64,000 nucleotides of DNA. Source: Fidelibacterota bacterium. Lineage in GTDB: Bacteria; Fidelibacterota; Marinisomatia; SCGC-AAA003-L08; JACNLC01. Shown one piece after another: positions 30,221 through 40,293 of the stretch. Under the pieces are notes generated by a model that saw nothing but the letters and a program-made list of their open reading frames with translations, searched no databases and was not told the DNA's origin. The stretch's first letter is position 1. Every line of letters starts with the position of its first letter. The position numbers and the translations under genes are program-made. The stretch lies in the NCBI GenBank assembly GCA_024277615.1, contig JAJRUW010000010.1, positions 17,381 through 81,380 of the forward strand. The letters are read 5' to 3'.

Positions 30221-31576
30221 ATGTACCGTAAAATACTCATCGCCAATCGTGGCGAAATTGCATTGCGGATCATCAGGGCCTGCCGTGAACTGGGTATCCA
30301 GACGGTGGCAGTGTATTCACAGGCGGACGAGTTATCACTGCACGTGAGATTTGCCGACGAAGCCATCTGCATCGGCCCGCCTGATTCCAACAAAAGTTAT
30401 CTGAACATCCCTTCCATCATTGCGGCTGCAGAGCTCACCAATGCAGAAGCCATCCACCCGGGTTATGGGTTCCTGTCCGAAAATGCCGAGTTTTCCAGCA
30501 TCTGCCGGGATAATGAAATTGCTTTCATCGGCCCGCCTCCGGAAACCATCGACGCCATCGGTGATAAAGCCCGGGCCAAAAGTACCATGAAATCCGTTCA
30601 GGTTCCGGTTGTTCCCGGGTCAGACGGTACTGTGGCGACAGTTGAGGAAGCCCTGACTCTGGCGAAGGGTATAGGCTTTCCGGTCATTCTGAAGGCTTCA
30701 GCCGGTGGCGGTGGCCGGGGCATGCGCATTGTGGAAAAACCCTCCGAAATGGAAACCGCCTTTAACATGGCCCAGTCCGAAGCCCGCACGGCTTTCGGGA
30801 ATGCGGATATGTATCTGGAGAAATTCATCCTCAAACCCCGCCACATCGAAGTTCAGATACTGGCTGATACTTTTGGTAATGTGATTGCCCTGGGCGAGCG
30901 GGAATGCTCTATTCAGCGGAGGCATCAGAAACTGGTGGAAGAATCGCCCTCGCCGGCAGTGACACCCGAGATCAGAGAGCAGCTCTACAAAGCCGCCATT
31001 GCCGGAGCCCGTGCTGCTGACTATGTGGGCGCCGGAACCATTGAATTTCTCCTCGATGCCAGGGGTGACTATTATTTCATGGAGATGAATACGCGCATTC
31101 AGGTGGAACATCCCATCACTGAAATGGTGGTCGGACTGGATCTCATCAAATTTCAGATTCTGTGCCATGCCGGTGAGCCCCTGCCCGACTGGATGCACAA
31201 TATCAAGCTGCGGGGGCATGCCATCGAATGTCGCATCAATGCCGAAGATCCGGCACGTGACTTCATGCCCTCCCCCGGCAGGATCACGGCCTTCCACATG
31301 CCGGGCGGAATGGGGGTCAGGGTGGACACACACGCCTATTCCGGTTATTTCATTCCGCCCTATTATGATTCCATGATCGCCAAACTCATTGTACATTCAC
31401 CAACCAGAGAAGAGGCTCTTAACCGCATGGAAGTTGCTCTGGACGAATGTGTAATCGAGGGCGTCAAGACCATTATCCCCTTTCACAAACAACTTTTTAA
31501 AAATAAAAAATTCAGAGCCGGTGATATCCACACCGGATTTTTAGACACCTTTAAATTTGAACCAGATAAGGATTAG
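30221..31576 (+). CDS. accC: Acetyl-CoA carboxylase biotin carboxylase subunit
   Basis: [66 protein letters not shown]. Confidence 0.97.
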   Translation: MYRKILIANRGEIALRIIRACRELGIQTVAVYSQADELSLHVRFADEAICIGPPDSNKSYLNIPSIIAAAELTNAEAIHPGYGFLSENAEFSSICRDNEIAFIGPPPETIDAIGDKARAKSTMKSVQVPVVPGSDGTVATVEEALTLAKGIGFPVILKASAGGGGRGMRIVEKPSEMETAFNMAQSEARTAFGNADMYLEKFILKPRHIEVQILADTFGNVIALGERECSIQRRHQKLVEESPSPAVTPEIREQLYKAAIAGARAADYVGAGTIEFLLDARGDYYFMEMNTRIQVEHPITEMVVGLDLIKFQILCHAGEPLPDWMHNIKLRGHAIECRINAEDPARDFMPSPGRITAFHMPGGMGVRVDTHAYSGYFIPPYYDSMIAKLIVHSPTREEALNRMEVALDECVIEGVKTIIPFHKQLFKNKKFRAGDIHTGFLDTFKFEPDKD

Positions 31577-31579
31577 AGA

Positions 31580-31957
31580 ATGAATGTACCAGATGAACTG
31601 AAATACTCGGCGGATCACGAATGGGTCAGGACCGAAGGAGATATTGTCACTGTGGGCATCACCGATTACGCTCAGGGTGAGTTGGGAGATGTGATCTTCA
31701 TTGAATTTCCCGAAGTCGGAGATACGGTCACCGCCGGTGATACTTTTGGAACAGTGGAGGCCGTAAAAACAGTTGCCGATCTTTTCGCACCCCTTTCAGG
31801 AGAAATACTGGAAGTGAATACGGGACTGGAGGACAGCCCTGAATCCGTAAATAAGGACCCCTATCAGAGCGGCTGGATTGTCAGGATCAAAGCCAGTGCT
31901 TTGCAGGAATTAGATCAACTGATGGATGCAAAGGCTTACAAGGAGCACATCAGCTGA
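31580..31957 (+). CDS. gcvH: Glycine cleavage system H protein
   Basis: YSADHEWVRTEGDIVTVGITDYAQGELGDVIFIEFPEVGD; lipoyl-Lys motif TVEAVKTVADLFAPLSGEI. Confidence 0.96.
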   Translation: MNVPDELKYSADHEWVRTEGDIVTVGITDYAQGELGDVIFIEFPEVGDTVTAGDTFGTVEAVKTVADLFAPLSGEILEVNTGLEDSPESVNKDPYQSGWIVRIKASALQELDQLMDAKAYKEHIS

Positions 31958-33282
31958 TGCCGTATATTCCCAATACCGCCCGTACTGAAGCAGCTATGTT
32001 TGCCGATATGGGCGTCTCCGGGTTTGAGGAATTGATCCGAAATATTCCCGAAGAGCTACGTCTTGACGGTGCCCTGGGACTGCAGCCCGGACTGTCCGAA
32101 TGGGAACTGGAATCTGCCGCTCAGGTGCTGGGGCAGCTGAATCGCCCCGCCGGCAGCGGACTGTGTTTTCTCGGCGGTGGGGTCTATGATCATTATATCC
32201 CCAAAGCCGTGGATTTTCTGGCAGGTCGTTCCGAGTTTTATACGGCCTATACGCCTTACCAGGCTGAAGTGAGTCAGGGTACGCTCCAGGCCATGTACGA
32301 ATTTCAGTCAATGATCTGTGCCCTAAGCGGGATGGATGTGGCCAATGCCTCCATGTATGACGGAGGCTCTGCTCTGGCAGAAGCCTGTTCTCTGGCCATG
32401 GCTGCCACAAGGAAGACCAGAATTCTGCTTTCCGGTACAGTGAACCCCAGATTTATTTCCGTTGTCCGTACATATTTGCAGAACCGTCAGGCTGAGCTCG
32501 TTATCCTGCCGGAGCAAGAGGGCGTCACTGACCTGAGGAATGTACCCGGGCTGATCGGTGATGCAGCTTGCCTGGTAGTCCAATCCCCCAACTATTACGG
32601 CGTACTGGAGGACTGGCGCAAAGTATCCGGACTGACCGGAAGTTCCAGGGCTCTTTTAGTCGCCGTCTCCGACCCGCTGCGTCTGAGTGTCATGGCGTCC
32701 CCGGGGGAATGCGGAGCGGATGTATTTGTCGGGGAGGGACAGATGCTGGGCAATGAGCTCTCCTTCGGCGGACCATACCTGGGACTGCTGGCAGTTACCG
32801 AAAAATACCTGCGGAAATTGCCCGGACGGATCAGCGGCAAAACCGTTGACAGCAGCGGGAACGAGGCTTATGTACTCACGCTACAGACCCGGGAGCAGCA
32901 TATCCGTCGGGAAAATGCTACCTCCAACATCTGTACCAATCAGGGCTTGATGGCTCTCAGAGCAGCCATCTACATGTCACTCATGGGGAAAGAAAATCTT
33001 CCCAAAATCGCCAGACTTTGTTTTAAGAAGGCCCACTATGCAGCAGACAAAATACTGGAATCGAAACGGTACTCCCTACCCTTCGGAGATCAGTTCCTTA
33101 ATGAATTCGTCCTTAAAATAGAATCCGGCCCGACTGCCCGGAATCTCGTTGAAGCTGCCGAAAGGGAAAATATATTCATCGGTACCGTGCAGAATTCAAC
33201 GGATCTGCTCCTGCTGGCCTTTACCGAAAAAAGAACCCGGCTTGAAATAGACCGGCTGATCGAATTTCTGAACAGGATCTGA
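31957..33282 (+). CDS. gcvPA: Glycine dehydrogenase (aminomethyl-transferring) subunit 1
   Basis: MPYIPNTARTEAAMFADMGVSGFEELIRNIPEELRL; YTPYQAEVSQGTLQAMYEFQSMICALSGMDVANASMYDG. Confidence 0.95.
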   Translation: MPYIPNTARTEAAMFADMGVSGFEELIRNIPEELRLDGALGLQPGLSEWELESAAQVLGQLNRPAGSGLCFLGGGVYDHYIPKAVDFLAGRSEFYTAYTPYQAEVSQGTLQAMYEFQSMICALSGMDVANASMYDGGSALAEACSLAMAATRKTRILLSGTVNPRFISVVRTYLQNRQAELVILPEQEGVTDLRNVPGLIGDAACLVVQSPNYYGVLEDWRKVSGLTGSSRALLVAVSDPLRLSVMASPGECGADVFVGEGQMLGNELSFGGPYLGLLAVTEKYLRKLPGRISGKTVDSSGNEAYVLTLQTREQHIRRENATSNICTNQGLMALRAAIYMSLMGKENLPKIARLCFKKAHYAADKILESKRYSLPFGDQFLNEFVLKIESGPTARNLVEAAERENIFIGTVQNSTDLLLLAFTEKRTRLEIDRLIEFLNRI

Positions 33283-34034
33283 TGACCACCTTCGAAAGAC
33301 TGGAAGAGAAAAGGTCGGCCAGAGGTGCCTGTGCCCTGGCTCTTCTGGATCCGGATATCAAAAATGACGGCCGACTGCAAGAGATGGTCCATACGGTTAC
33401 AGCCGCTGATTTTGACGGCATCCTCGTAGGTGGCAGTCTCATAATGGATGAGCGCTTTGAAGCCCGCCTGGGGCTGATCAAGTCCCTGACCGACCTGCCG
33501 CTGGTCATTTTCCCCGGCTCATCCCGGCAGCTCTCACGGGTTGCAGACGCAGTACTGTTTCTGTCGCTGCTCAGCGGCCGGAACCCCCAGTACCTCATCG
33601 GCGAACAGGTACAATCTGCGCCCCTCATCCACAGCCTGTGTCTGGAGACCATCCCGACGGGGTATATCCTGCTGGATGGAGGAGCCGTTTCATCGGTACA
33701 GGTGATGAGCAATACAAATCCTTTACCTCCTGAAAAAAAGGATATCATCCTGGCCCATGCTCTGGCAGGTCAGTATCTGGGCATGAAACTCATTTTTTTG
33801 GAATCAGGCAGCGGAGCCGAAAATAGTGCCGGGGCAGGTCTGGTTGAACTGATAGCGGGCGCTCTGGAAATTCCTTTGGTCGTGGGAGGGGGCATTCGCA
33901 CAAAGGACACCGTTAGTGGTCTGGTGCAGGCCGGTGCAGGGTATGTGGTCATCGGTAACGCTCTGGAAAAAACGGGTTCTCCGGATGATATAGCGGAACT
34001 GGTGAGCGCCGCACATCATACAGGGAACTCCTGA
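33282..34034 (+). CDS. Geranylgeranylglyceryl/heptaprenylglyceryl phosphate synthase family (PcrB/GGGPS)
   Basis: ALLDPDIKN; DGILVGGSLIMDERFE; LPLVIFPGSSRQLSRVADAVLFLSLLSGRNPQYLIGEQV; LVVGGGIRTKDTVSGLVQAGAGYVVIGNALE. Confidence 0.9.
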   Translation: MTTFERLEEKRSARGACALALLDPDIKNDGRLQEMVHTVTAADFDGILVGGSLIMDERFEARLGLIKSLTDLPLVIFPGSSRQLSRVADAVLFLSLLSGRNPQYLIGEQVQSAPLIHSLCLETIPTGYILLDGGAVSSVQVMSNTNPLPPEKKDIILAHALAGQYLGMKLIFLESGSGAENSAGAGLVELIAGALEIPLVVGGGIRTKDTVSGLVQAGAGYVVIGNALEKTGSPDDIAELVSAAHHTGNS

Positions 34035-34036
34035 TT

Positions 34037-34978
34037 GTGCAGTCGAAAAACGAACAGAATCCATTATATCGAAGTGCCAGGCACTTTCTGCTTCATCTTC
34101 AGTTTGAACGACGCCTGTCACGCAACACTATCGAAGCTTATTGGAGTGACCTGCGTCGTTATACGGATTATCTGAACGACGCTTTCAGTATCAGCCGGCC
34201 GCAGGAGATAAAACTTGCCCAGATCCGGGCCTATGTCAAGCTGCTGTCCCGGTTAACCCCCGGAGACAGTTCCGAGGGTTTCAAAACAGCGACAATCAGC
34301 AGAGCTTTTTCGGCGCTGCGGGGCTATCACAGCTACCTGATACATGAGGGGTTGTCCAAAAAAGACCCGACTACTTTTCTGGTACCACCGCGGCAAGAAA
34401 AAAAATTACCAGAAGTTTTGACGGTTGGTGAGATCGAAACCATCTTTAAAGCCGTGGACCTCACCTGCAAAACCGGCCCGAGGGATATGGCCCTGTTGCA
34501 GCTCCTTTACTCCTGCGGGCTGCGCGTTTCGGAAGTAGTAAGTCTGAAATTACCCAATATCCTCTGGGAGGATACTATGGTCCGGGTCATCGGCAAGGGC
34601 AGTAAAGAGAGGATTGTCCCCATTGGGGCTCCGGCTTTCAGCAGCCTGACGGAATATGTGGAAAATTTACGTCCCTCGCTGGCCAGAAAAGGGAACAATC
34701 GCGGCTTCCTGTTCTTGAATCTGCGCGGCGGACCGATTACACGTATGTCAGTCTGGAATATTGTGCATGAAAATGTGGTCAAAACCGACATCCGTAAAAG
34801 AGTCAGTCCCCATACGTTTCGGCATAGTTTTGCCACCCATTTACTGGAAGGGGGGGCAGATTTGCGAGTGGTCCAGGAACTTTTGGGACATGCGGATATT
34901 ACCACGACCCAGATTTACACACATCTTGACAAGACGTATTTGAAAGAGACACACAAACAATTTCACCCGAGAGGTTAA
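34037..34978 (+). CDS. Tyrosine recombinase XerC/XerD family
   Basis: GTG start; LLYSCGLRVSEVVSLKL, GKGSKERIVPIG, SPHTFRHSFATHLLEGGADLRVVQELLGHADITTTQIYTHL. Confidence 0.93.
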   Translation: MQSKNEQNPLYRSARHFLLHLQFERRLSRNTIEAYWSDLRRYTDYLNDAFSISRPQEIKLAQIRAYVKLLSRLTPGDSSEGFKTATISRAFSALRGYHSYLIHEGLSKKDPTTFLVPPRQEKKLPEVLTVGEIETIFKAVDLTCKTGPRDMALLQLLYSCGLRVSEVVSLKLPNILWEDTMVRVIGKGSKERIVPIGAPAFSSLTEYVENLRPSLARKGNNRGFLFLNLRGGPITRMSVWNIVHENVVKTDIRKRVSPHTFRHSFATHLLEGGADLRVVQELLGHADITTTQIYTHLDKTYLKETHKQFHPRG

Positions 34979-35626
34979 ATGCTATTCAGATTGCCCGCAG
35001 AAGTCCTTGTGCTTCTGATCCCCACTTTACTTTTTGCACTTTGTTTTCATGAATTTTCCCATGCCTGGATGGCCTACCGGCAGGGAGATGATACAGCCGC
35101 CCGACTGGGCAGACTGACCCTGAATCCCATGGCCCATCTGGACCCCCTGGGAGCTATGATGATCCTGTTTGTGGGATTCGGCTGGGCGAAACCCGTACCG
35201 GTGAATCCCCGCAATATGCGTCATCCCCGGGCAGATATGATGAAAGTGGCCTTTGCCGGCCCGGCTTCCAATCTGCTCCTGGCCCTCGTAGGGGGGATTA
35301 TTATCCGGATTCTGGGGTACCATAGTTATGCCCAACTGGTCCTGAGTGGTTCCGTGGGTCAGCTGCTGGCCTATTTTGTACAGATCAATATCATGCTGGC
35401 GGTGTTTAATATGATACCCGTTGCACCTCTGGATGGTTCACAGATTTTTTCAGGACTGATCGTACGGTATAATCCTCAACTGGTGATCAAGCTGCAGCAT
35501 TATGGCCCGAGGATCCTGCTGGGTGTAATTCTTTTGGGGTATTTCACACCCGTCAATTTGCTGGGTTGGTTTATTACCCCTTTCTTAAAAATATTCATGT
35601 CTCTCTTCGCAGGGATATCAGTCTGA
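34979..35626 (+). CDS. Site-2 protease family zinc metalloprotease (M50)
   Basis: [56 protein letters not shown]. Confidence 0.92.
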   Translation: MLFRLPAEVLVLLIPTLLFALCFHEFSHAWMAYRQGDDTAARLGRLTLNPMAHLDPLGAMMILFVGFGWAKPVPVNPRNMRHPRADMMKVAFAGPASNLLLALVGGIIIRILGYHSYAQLVLSGSVGQLLAYFVQINIMLAVFNMIPVAPLDGSQIFSGLIVRYNPQLVIKLQHYGPRILLGVILLGYFTPVNLLGWFITPFLKIFMSLFAGISV

Positions 35627-35658
35627 CACCGGCTCCGGGATGGCAGGGTTCAGCTTGC

Positions 35659-35814
35659 ATGAAAAATCATACCGGAAATAAAACTGTTCAAAAGAAACTG
35701 AAACACCTGCTCAGTCAGGATTATCGGCGACCGGCATCCGGTTGGAAAATGTTAAAATATGCCATCCTCCTGGCTCTGATCCTGTATTTTTTATTCAGGA
35801 CCGGCAGGCTGTAA
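35659..35814 (+). CDS. Small single-TM hypothetical protein
   Basis: Short ORF between conserved genes; C-terminal TM segment MLKYAILLALILYFLF; no recognised family. Confidence 0.3.
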   Translation: MKNHTGNKTVQKKLKHLLSQDYRRPASGWKMLKYAILLALILYFLFRTGRL

Positions 35815-35851
35815 TGTATGGATTAAATAGAAAAAATTAAACAGGAAAGCA

Positions 35852-37528
35852 ATGAAGATTGTAGAATGTGTCCCCAATTTTAGTGAAGGCCGTGATACTG
35901 CCAGAATCCGGGCAATTACGGATGCCATCAGTGCCGTTGACGGAGTGAGTCTGTTGGATGTTGACCCCGGCGCAGATACCAATCGCACGGTTGTAACGCT
36001 GGTGGGAGAACCTGAAGCGGTCATGGAGGGAGCCTTTCAGGGCATCCGTAAAGCCGCAGAGGTTCTGGATATGCGTAAACACCACGGGGCTCATCCCAGA
36101 ATGGGTGCAACGGATGTGTGTCCCTTTGTGCCGGTAAGCGGGCTTACCATGGAAGATTGTGTGGAATATGCCAAATTACTCGGTAAACGGGTTGGGGAAG
36201 AACTGGGAATACCGGTGTTCCTTTATGAATATGCAGCCAGCCGGCCGGACAGACGCAACCTGGCCGATATTCGCGCCGGGGAATACGAAAGCATGGGCGA
36301 AAAGCTGCAGGACCCCCACTGGAAACCCGATTTCGGTCCCGCTGCGTTGAATGCCAAAGCGGGTGTAACGGCAATTGGAGCGCGGCAGTTTCTTGTGGCC
36401 TACAATGTCAACCTGAATACCAAAGACAAAAAAATTGCCAGCGATATCGCCCTCGATATCCGGGAAGCCGGACGAAACCGGCGGGACCCGCAGACCCATA
36501 AATTCATCCGTGACGCAAAGGGAGTACCCCTCAAACAGCCCGGGACACTTAAAGCTGTAAAAGCCGTGGGCTGGTACATTGACGAATACGGTGTTGCTCA
36601 GCTGTCCATGAACCTAACGGATATAACCCGAACGCCTGTACATATCGCCTTCGAAGAAGTCCGCTGCCAGGCCCGGAAAAGAGGCTTACGGGTTACCGGC
36701 AGTGAGTTGGTGGGGCTGATTCCGCTGCAGGCCATGCTGGATGCAGGAAGATATTATTTGGAAAAGCAGCATCGTTCAACGGGTATCCCGGAAAAAGACA
36801 TATTGTATCTTGCAGTTAAATCGATGGGCCTGGATGAACTGAGTCCCTTTGATCCGGCTGAGAAGATCATTGAATACCGCATCTCGCCAACCTTCGGACC
36901 TCTGGTACGCTTACCGATAGATGCCTTCGCGGATGAATTGTCTTCAGAGAGTCCTGCACCGGGCGGGGGCAGCGTTGCGGCCGTTGCGGGCAGTCTGGGA
37001 GCCGGACTTGCCGCCATGGTGGCCAATCTGACTTTCGGCAAACGGAAATGGGAACCGCTCTATGAGCGAATGTGTCACCTGGCTGATGAAGGACAGCGTC
37101 TTAAAATAAAACTTCTGAAACTGGTGGATGAGGACACAGAAGCCTTCAACGATGTAATGGCAGCCTTCAGGCTCCCAAAAAGCACTGAAGAACAAATCCG
37201 GGACAGAGAAGCTGCCATACAGCAGGCAACCCGAAAAGCGACTTCAGTACCTTTCACAGTCCTCGAATCCTGCAGAGACATTTTTAAACTCGCCCTGGAA
37301 GCAGCTGAAAAGGGTAATCCGAACTCTATTTCCGATGCGGGAGTGGCAGGGGAGATGGCAGCCGCTGGTGCCAGGGGTGCCGCCCTGAATGTGTTGATCA
37401 ATCTGGGGGGCCTTGCAGATAAGGATTACTGTGAAAGGATGCGGTTGGAGACAGCCGGGATTTTGGAACAGGTGGATAGAGACCTGCAGGCACTGCGGGA
37501 ACTGGTGGCCGCAGGAATGAAAGGCTGA
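35852..37528 (+). CDS. ftcD: Bifunctional glutamate formimidoyltransferase / formimidoyltetrahydrofolate cyclodeaminase-like
   Basis: MKIVECVPNFSEGRD...VDPGADTNRTVVTLVG...HHGAHPRMGATDVCPFVP; C-terminal cyclodeaminase ESPAPGGGSVAAVAGSLGAGLAAMVANLTFGK. Confidence 0.93.
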   Translation: MKIVECVPNFSEGRDTARIRAITDAISAVDGVSLLDVDPGADTNRTVVTLVGEPEAVMEGAFQGIRKAAEVLDMRKHHGAHPRMGATDVCPFVPVSGLTMEDCVEYAKLLGKRVGEELGIPVFLYEYAASRPDRRNLADIRAGEYESMGEKLQDPHWKPDFGPAALNAKAGVTAIGARQFLVAYNVNLNTKDKKIASDIALDIREAGRNRRDPQTHKFIRDAKGVPLKQPGTLKAVKAVGWYIDEYGVAQLSMNLTDITRTPVHIAFEEVRCQARKRGLRVTGSELVGLIPLQAMLDAGRYYLEKQHRSTGIPEKDILYLAVKSMGLDELSPFDPAEKIIEYRISPTFGPLVRLPIDAFADELSSESPAPGGGSVAAVAGSLGAGLAAMVANLTFGKRKWEPLYERMCHLADEGQRLKIKLLKLVDEDTEAFNDVMAAFRLPKSTEEQIRDREAAIQQATRKATSVPFTVLESCRDIFKLALEAAEKGNPNSISDAGVAGEMAAAGARGAALNVLINLGGLADKDYCERMRLETAGILEQVDRDLQALRELVAAGMKG

Positions 37529-37529
37529 A

Positions 37530-39332
37530 GTGGGCGATATCCGCATATTACCCTCGACTCTGGTCAACCAGATTGCCGCCGGAGAGGTCATCGAGCGGCC
37601 GGCTTCCATAGTAAAAGAACTGGTGGAAAACTCCATTGATGCCGGAGCGACGCAGATAGACATTCTCATTGAGCAGGGGGGGATCAAGTCCATACAGGTT
37701 CGGGATAACGGCAGCGGCATGGGCCAGGGTGATCTGGATCTGTGTTTCAAACGTCACGCGACCAGTAAGATTGCCACACCGGAGGACCTCACCCATATTC
37801 GGTCCCTCGGATTTCGAGGCGAGGCTCTGCCCAGTATCGCCTCTGTGGCGCTGGTAACTGCAATTTCGGCTAAAGACGATTCCGGGGGTTTTGAATGTTC
37901 TATCGAAGGCGGGCAGACGAATTACCTCCGACCGGCGGCTGCACTCAAGGGCACTTCCATAAGCGTTAAAAATCTCTTTTTCAATGTACCGGCCCGGCGC
38001 AAATTCCTAAAGAAAAAGGAAACTGAAAGCCGGGTCATTACCGCAAATGTCAGGAATTTCATTTTGGCTCATCCTGAAATCGGCTTTAATTATACCGCGG
38101 ATCAAAAAGAAGTATTCCGTTTGAAATCAGGGACTCTTGAAAACCGTATCAGAGATGTTTACGGGAAATATTTTACGGAATCACTCTTACCGGTAGATGA
38201 TGTAAAAGAGAGATTTTCAGTGCGGGGTTTCGTGGGTAATCTGAGTCTGGTGAAAAAACGCATGGGTGAGCAGTTTCTCTTTCTGAACGGCAGACCGATC
38301 CGTGACAGACTCCTGAATTCAGCCGTTTACGGTGCCTATAGGTCTCTTTTGTCGAGGGGAGAATATCCCTTTTTTGTGTTGAATTTAGGAGTTCCGGAAG
38401 AACTGGTGGACGTCAATGTCCATCCTGCCAAGCTGGAAGTACGCTTTCAGGATGAGTGGCGGGTTTATTATGTGGTAAAATCTGCAGTCACACAGGCTCT
38501 CAAAGATATTCTGGCGACGATACCGGATTTTGATTATTTAAACCGCCGGCAGGTCCCGTTTCAAACCGCTCCGCAAACCGGTGTGTTGGGTCTGACCCCA
38601 TCCGGCAGGTCCGGGGCAGACTACCCGGTTGAAAGCGCCCCGCGCCGCAGTGACGAAGGTGTGGTGCGCAACGGAGATACGCACGGACTCACGGATCAGA
38701 AAATTGAAAGAGCGCATCAGCGTATCGAGAAAATGATGGGGGAAACAGCACTGGAGAAAGCCTTTGTGATCGATCGGATCTGGCAGCTGCATAATAAATA
38801 CCTCATTACAGAAGTTAAAAGCGGTATGATCATCATCGACCAGCATGTCGCTCATGAGCGTATCCTGTTTGAGGCCGCAAAAAAAGCAATGGAAGAAAAA
38901 GGTTTTCCTTCACAAACCGTACTATTTCCGCAGACCCTGACACTGCAGCCGGAGGAATTTTCCCGCTTTCTTGAAATTGTTCCCTATCTGGAAAAAATCG
39001 GCTTTCGACTCCGGGAATTCGGGCGGAATTCCATCGTGATTGACGGTGTACCTCCGGATATCTATATGGGTGCGGAAGACAAAATAATCCGTGATATTCT
39101 GGACAAGTACATGTCCGAACATAATCTGGGAGCCAGTTTTTTAGATTATATCGCTGCTACCTACGCCTGCAAGGCTGCCATCAAGGCCGGGGATAAGCTG
39201 GAACCGGAAGAGATGCGCTCTCTGCTGGATAAGCTCTTTGCGACGGAGCATCCCTACTATTGTCCTCACGGCAGGCCCATAGTCGTGAATCTGACCACGG
39301 ACGAACTGGATCACCGCTTCGAAAGGCTCTGA
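37530..39332 (+). CDS. mutL: DNA mismatch repair endonuclease MutL
   Basis: GTG start; ILPSTLVNQIAAGEVIERPASIVKELVENSIDAGAT; IRSLGFRGEALPSIASV; DVNVHPAKLEVRF; CPHGRPIV. Confidence 0.96.
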   Translation: MGDIRILPSTLVNQIAAGEVIERPASIVKELVENSIDAGATQIDILIEQGGIKSIQVRDNGSGMGQGDLDLCFKRHATSKIATPEDLTHIRSLGFRGEALPSIASVALVTAISAKDDSGGFECSIEGGQTNYLRPAAALKGTSISVKNLFFNVPARRKFLKKKETESRVITANVRNFILAHPEIGFNYTADQKEVFRLKSGTLENRIRDVYGKYFTESLLPVDDVKERFSVRGFVGNLSLVKKRMGEQFLFLNGRPIRDRLLNSAVYGAYRSLLSRGEYPFFVLNLGVPEELVDVNVHPAKLEVRFQDEWRVYYVVKSAVTQALKDILATIPDFDYLNRRQVPFQTAPQTGVLGLTPSGRSGADYPVESAPRRSDEGVVRNGDTHGLTDQKIERAHQRIEKMMGETALEKAFVIDRIWQLHNKYLITEVKSGMIIIDQHVAHERILFEAAKKAMEEKGFPSQTVLFPQTLTLQPEEFSRFLEIVPYLEKIGFRLREFGRNSIVIDGVPPDIYMGAEDKIIRDILDKYMSEHNLGASFLDYIAATYACKAAIKAGDKLEPEEMRSLLDKLFATEHPYYCPHGRPIVVNLTTDELDHRFERL

Positions 39333-40234
39333 TGACCCGACGGATCCCGAGCCTCTGCGGAGACAGGATTCCCGTCATCGTTGGTCCGACGGGAGTTGGC
39401 AAAACTTCGTTTGCCATCCGGTTGGCGCAGGAAATCTCCGGAGAGATCATTTCAGTCGATTCCCGGCAGATTTACCGCGGGTTCACTATTGGAACCGCAC
39501 AGCCGACACAGGCTGAGCAGAGCCGGATCCCGCACCATCTGGTTGGTCTCCTTCCCGCCCACAAGATCATATCGGCAGGGGATTATGCTGATCTGGTGAA
39601 GGTGAAAATCCGGCAGATCCAAAAAAACGGGAAAAAACCCGTTCTGACCGGTGGAACCCTGCTTTATATTCAGGCGATCTGCCATGGAATTGTGGAAGAT
39701 CCGGGCGGAAATAAGAATATCCGCAGTGCCATTGAAATGAGGCTGCGGACCGAAGGGCCGGCAGTCCTTTATCGGGAACTCGAACAGTTTGATCCGGAAT
39801 ATGCCGGTTTGGTCCACGCGAATGATCTTAAAAGGATTGTAAGAGCGCATGAGATCTATCGTCAGAGCGGAATGGCACCGTCGCAGGTCTTCCGGGAACA
39901 GCAGCAGAAAGACAGTGCCGTGCGTTTAAAATATTTTCTAATCGGTTTGAAACGAGCTCGCTCTGAACTGTATCAAAGAATTGAGCAAAGGGTCGATGCC
40001 ATGCTTGAAAACGGCTGGCTGGAGGAAGTCCGTCAACTGCTGGAACAGGGTGTGGACAGCCGGCAGCATGCCATGCAGAGTGTGGGTTACCGTCAGCTTA
40101 TCGAAGTGCTGCAAGGCCGGCTTGAACTGAATAGTGCCGCTGAGATCATCAAACAAAAAACCCGGCAATTTGCCAAAAGACAATTGACCTGGTTACGGAA
40201 AATGGATTTAGATTTTGAGGTGGAGCTTTCCTGA
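39332..40234 (+). CDS. miaA: tRNA dimethylallyltransferase
   Basis: VIVGPTGVGKTSFAIRLAQEISGEIISVDSRQIYRGFTIGTAQPT; TGGTLLYIQAI; start re-set to the ATG overlapping the mutL stop. Confidence 0.94.
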   Translation: MTRRIPSLCGDRIPVIVGPTGVGKTSFAIRLAQEISGEIISVDSRQIYRGFTIGTAQPTQAEQSRIPHHLVGLLPAHKIISAGDYADLVKVKIRQIQKNGKKPVLTGGTLLYIQAICHGIVEDPGGNKNIRSAIEMRLRTEGPAVLYRELEQFDPEYAGLVHANDLKRIVRAHEIYRQSGMAPSQVFREQQQKDSAVRLKYFLIGLKRARSELYQRIEQRVDAMLENGWLEEVRQLLEQGVDSRQHAMQSVGYRQLIEVLQGRLELNSAAEIIKQKTRQFAKRQLTWLRKMDLDFEVELS

Positions 40235-40293
40235 AGTTTCTGCCTTTAAACTCCGCATCAGGCCGAAGTAACAGATAAACACAGAATTTTAAA

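Noticed and set aside
30698-31396. 232-aa minus-strand ORF opposite accC
   Set aside because: Shadow ORF within a strongly conserved accC reading frame.
34037-34978. Xer-type recombinase as evidence for an integron or mobile element
   Set aside because: Looks like a chromosomal XerC/D in a housekeeping context; no attachment sites, cassettes or inverted repeats seen nearby.
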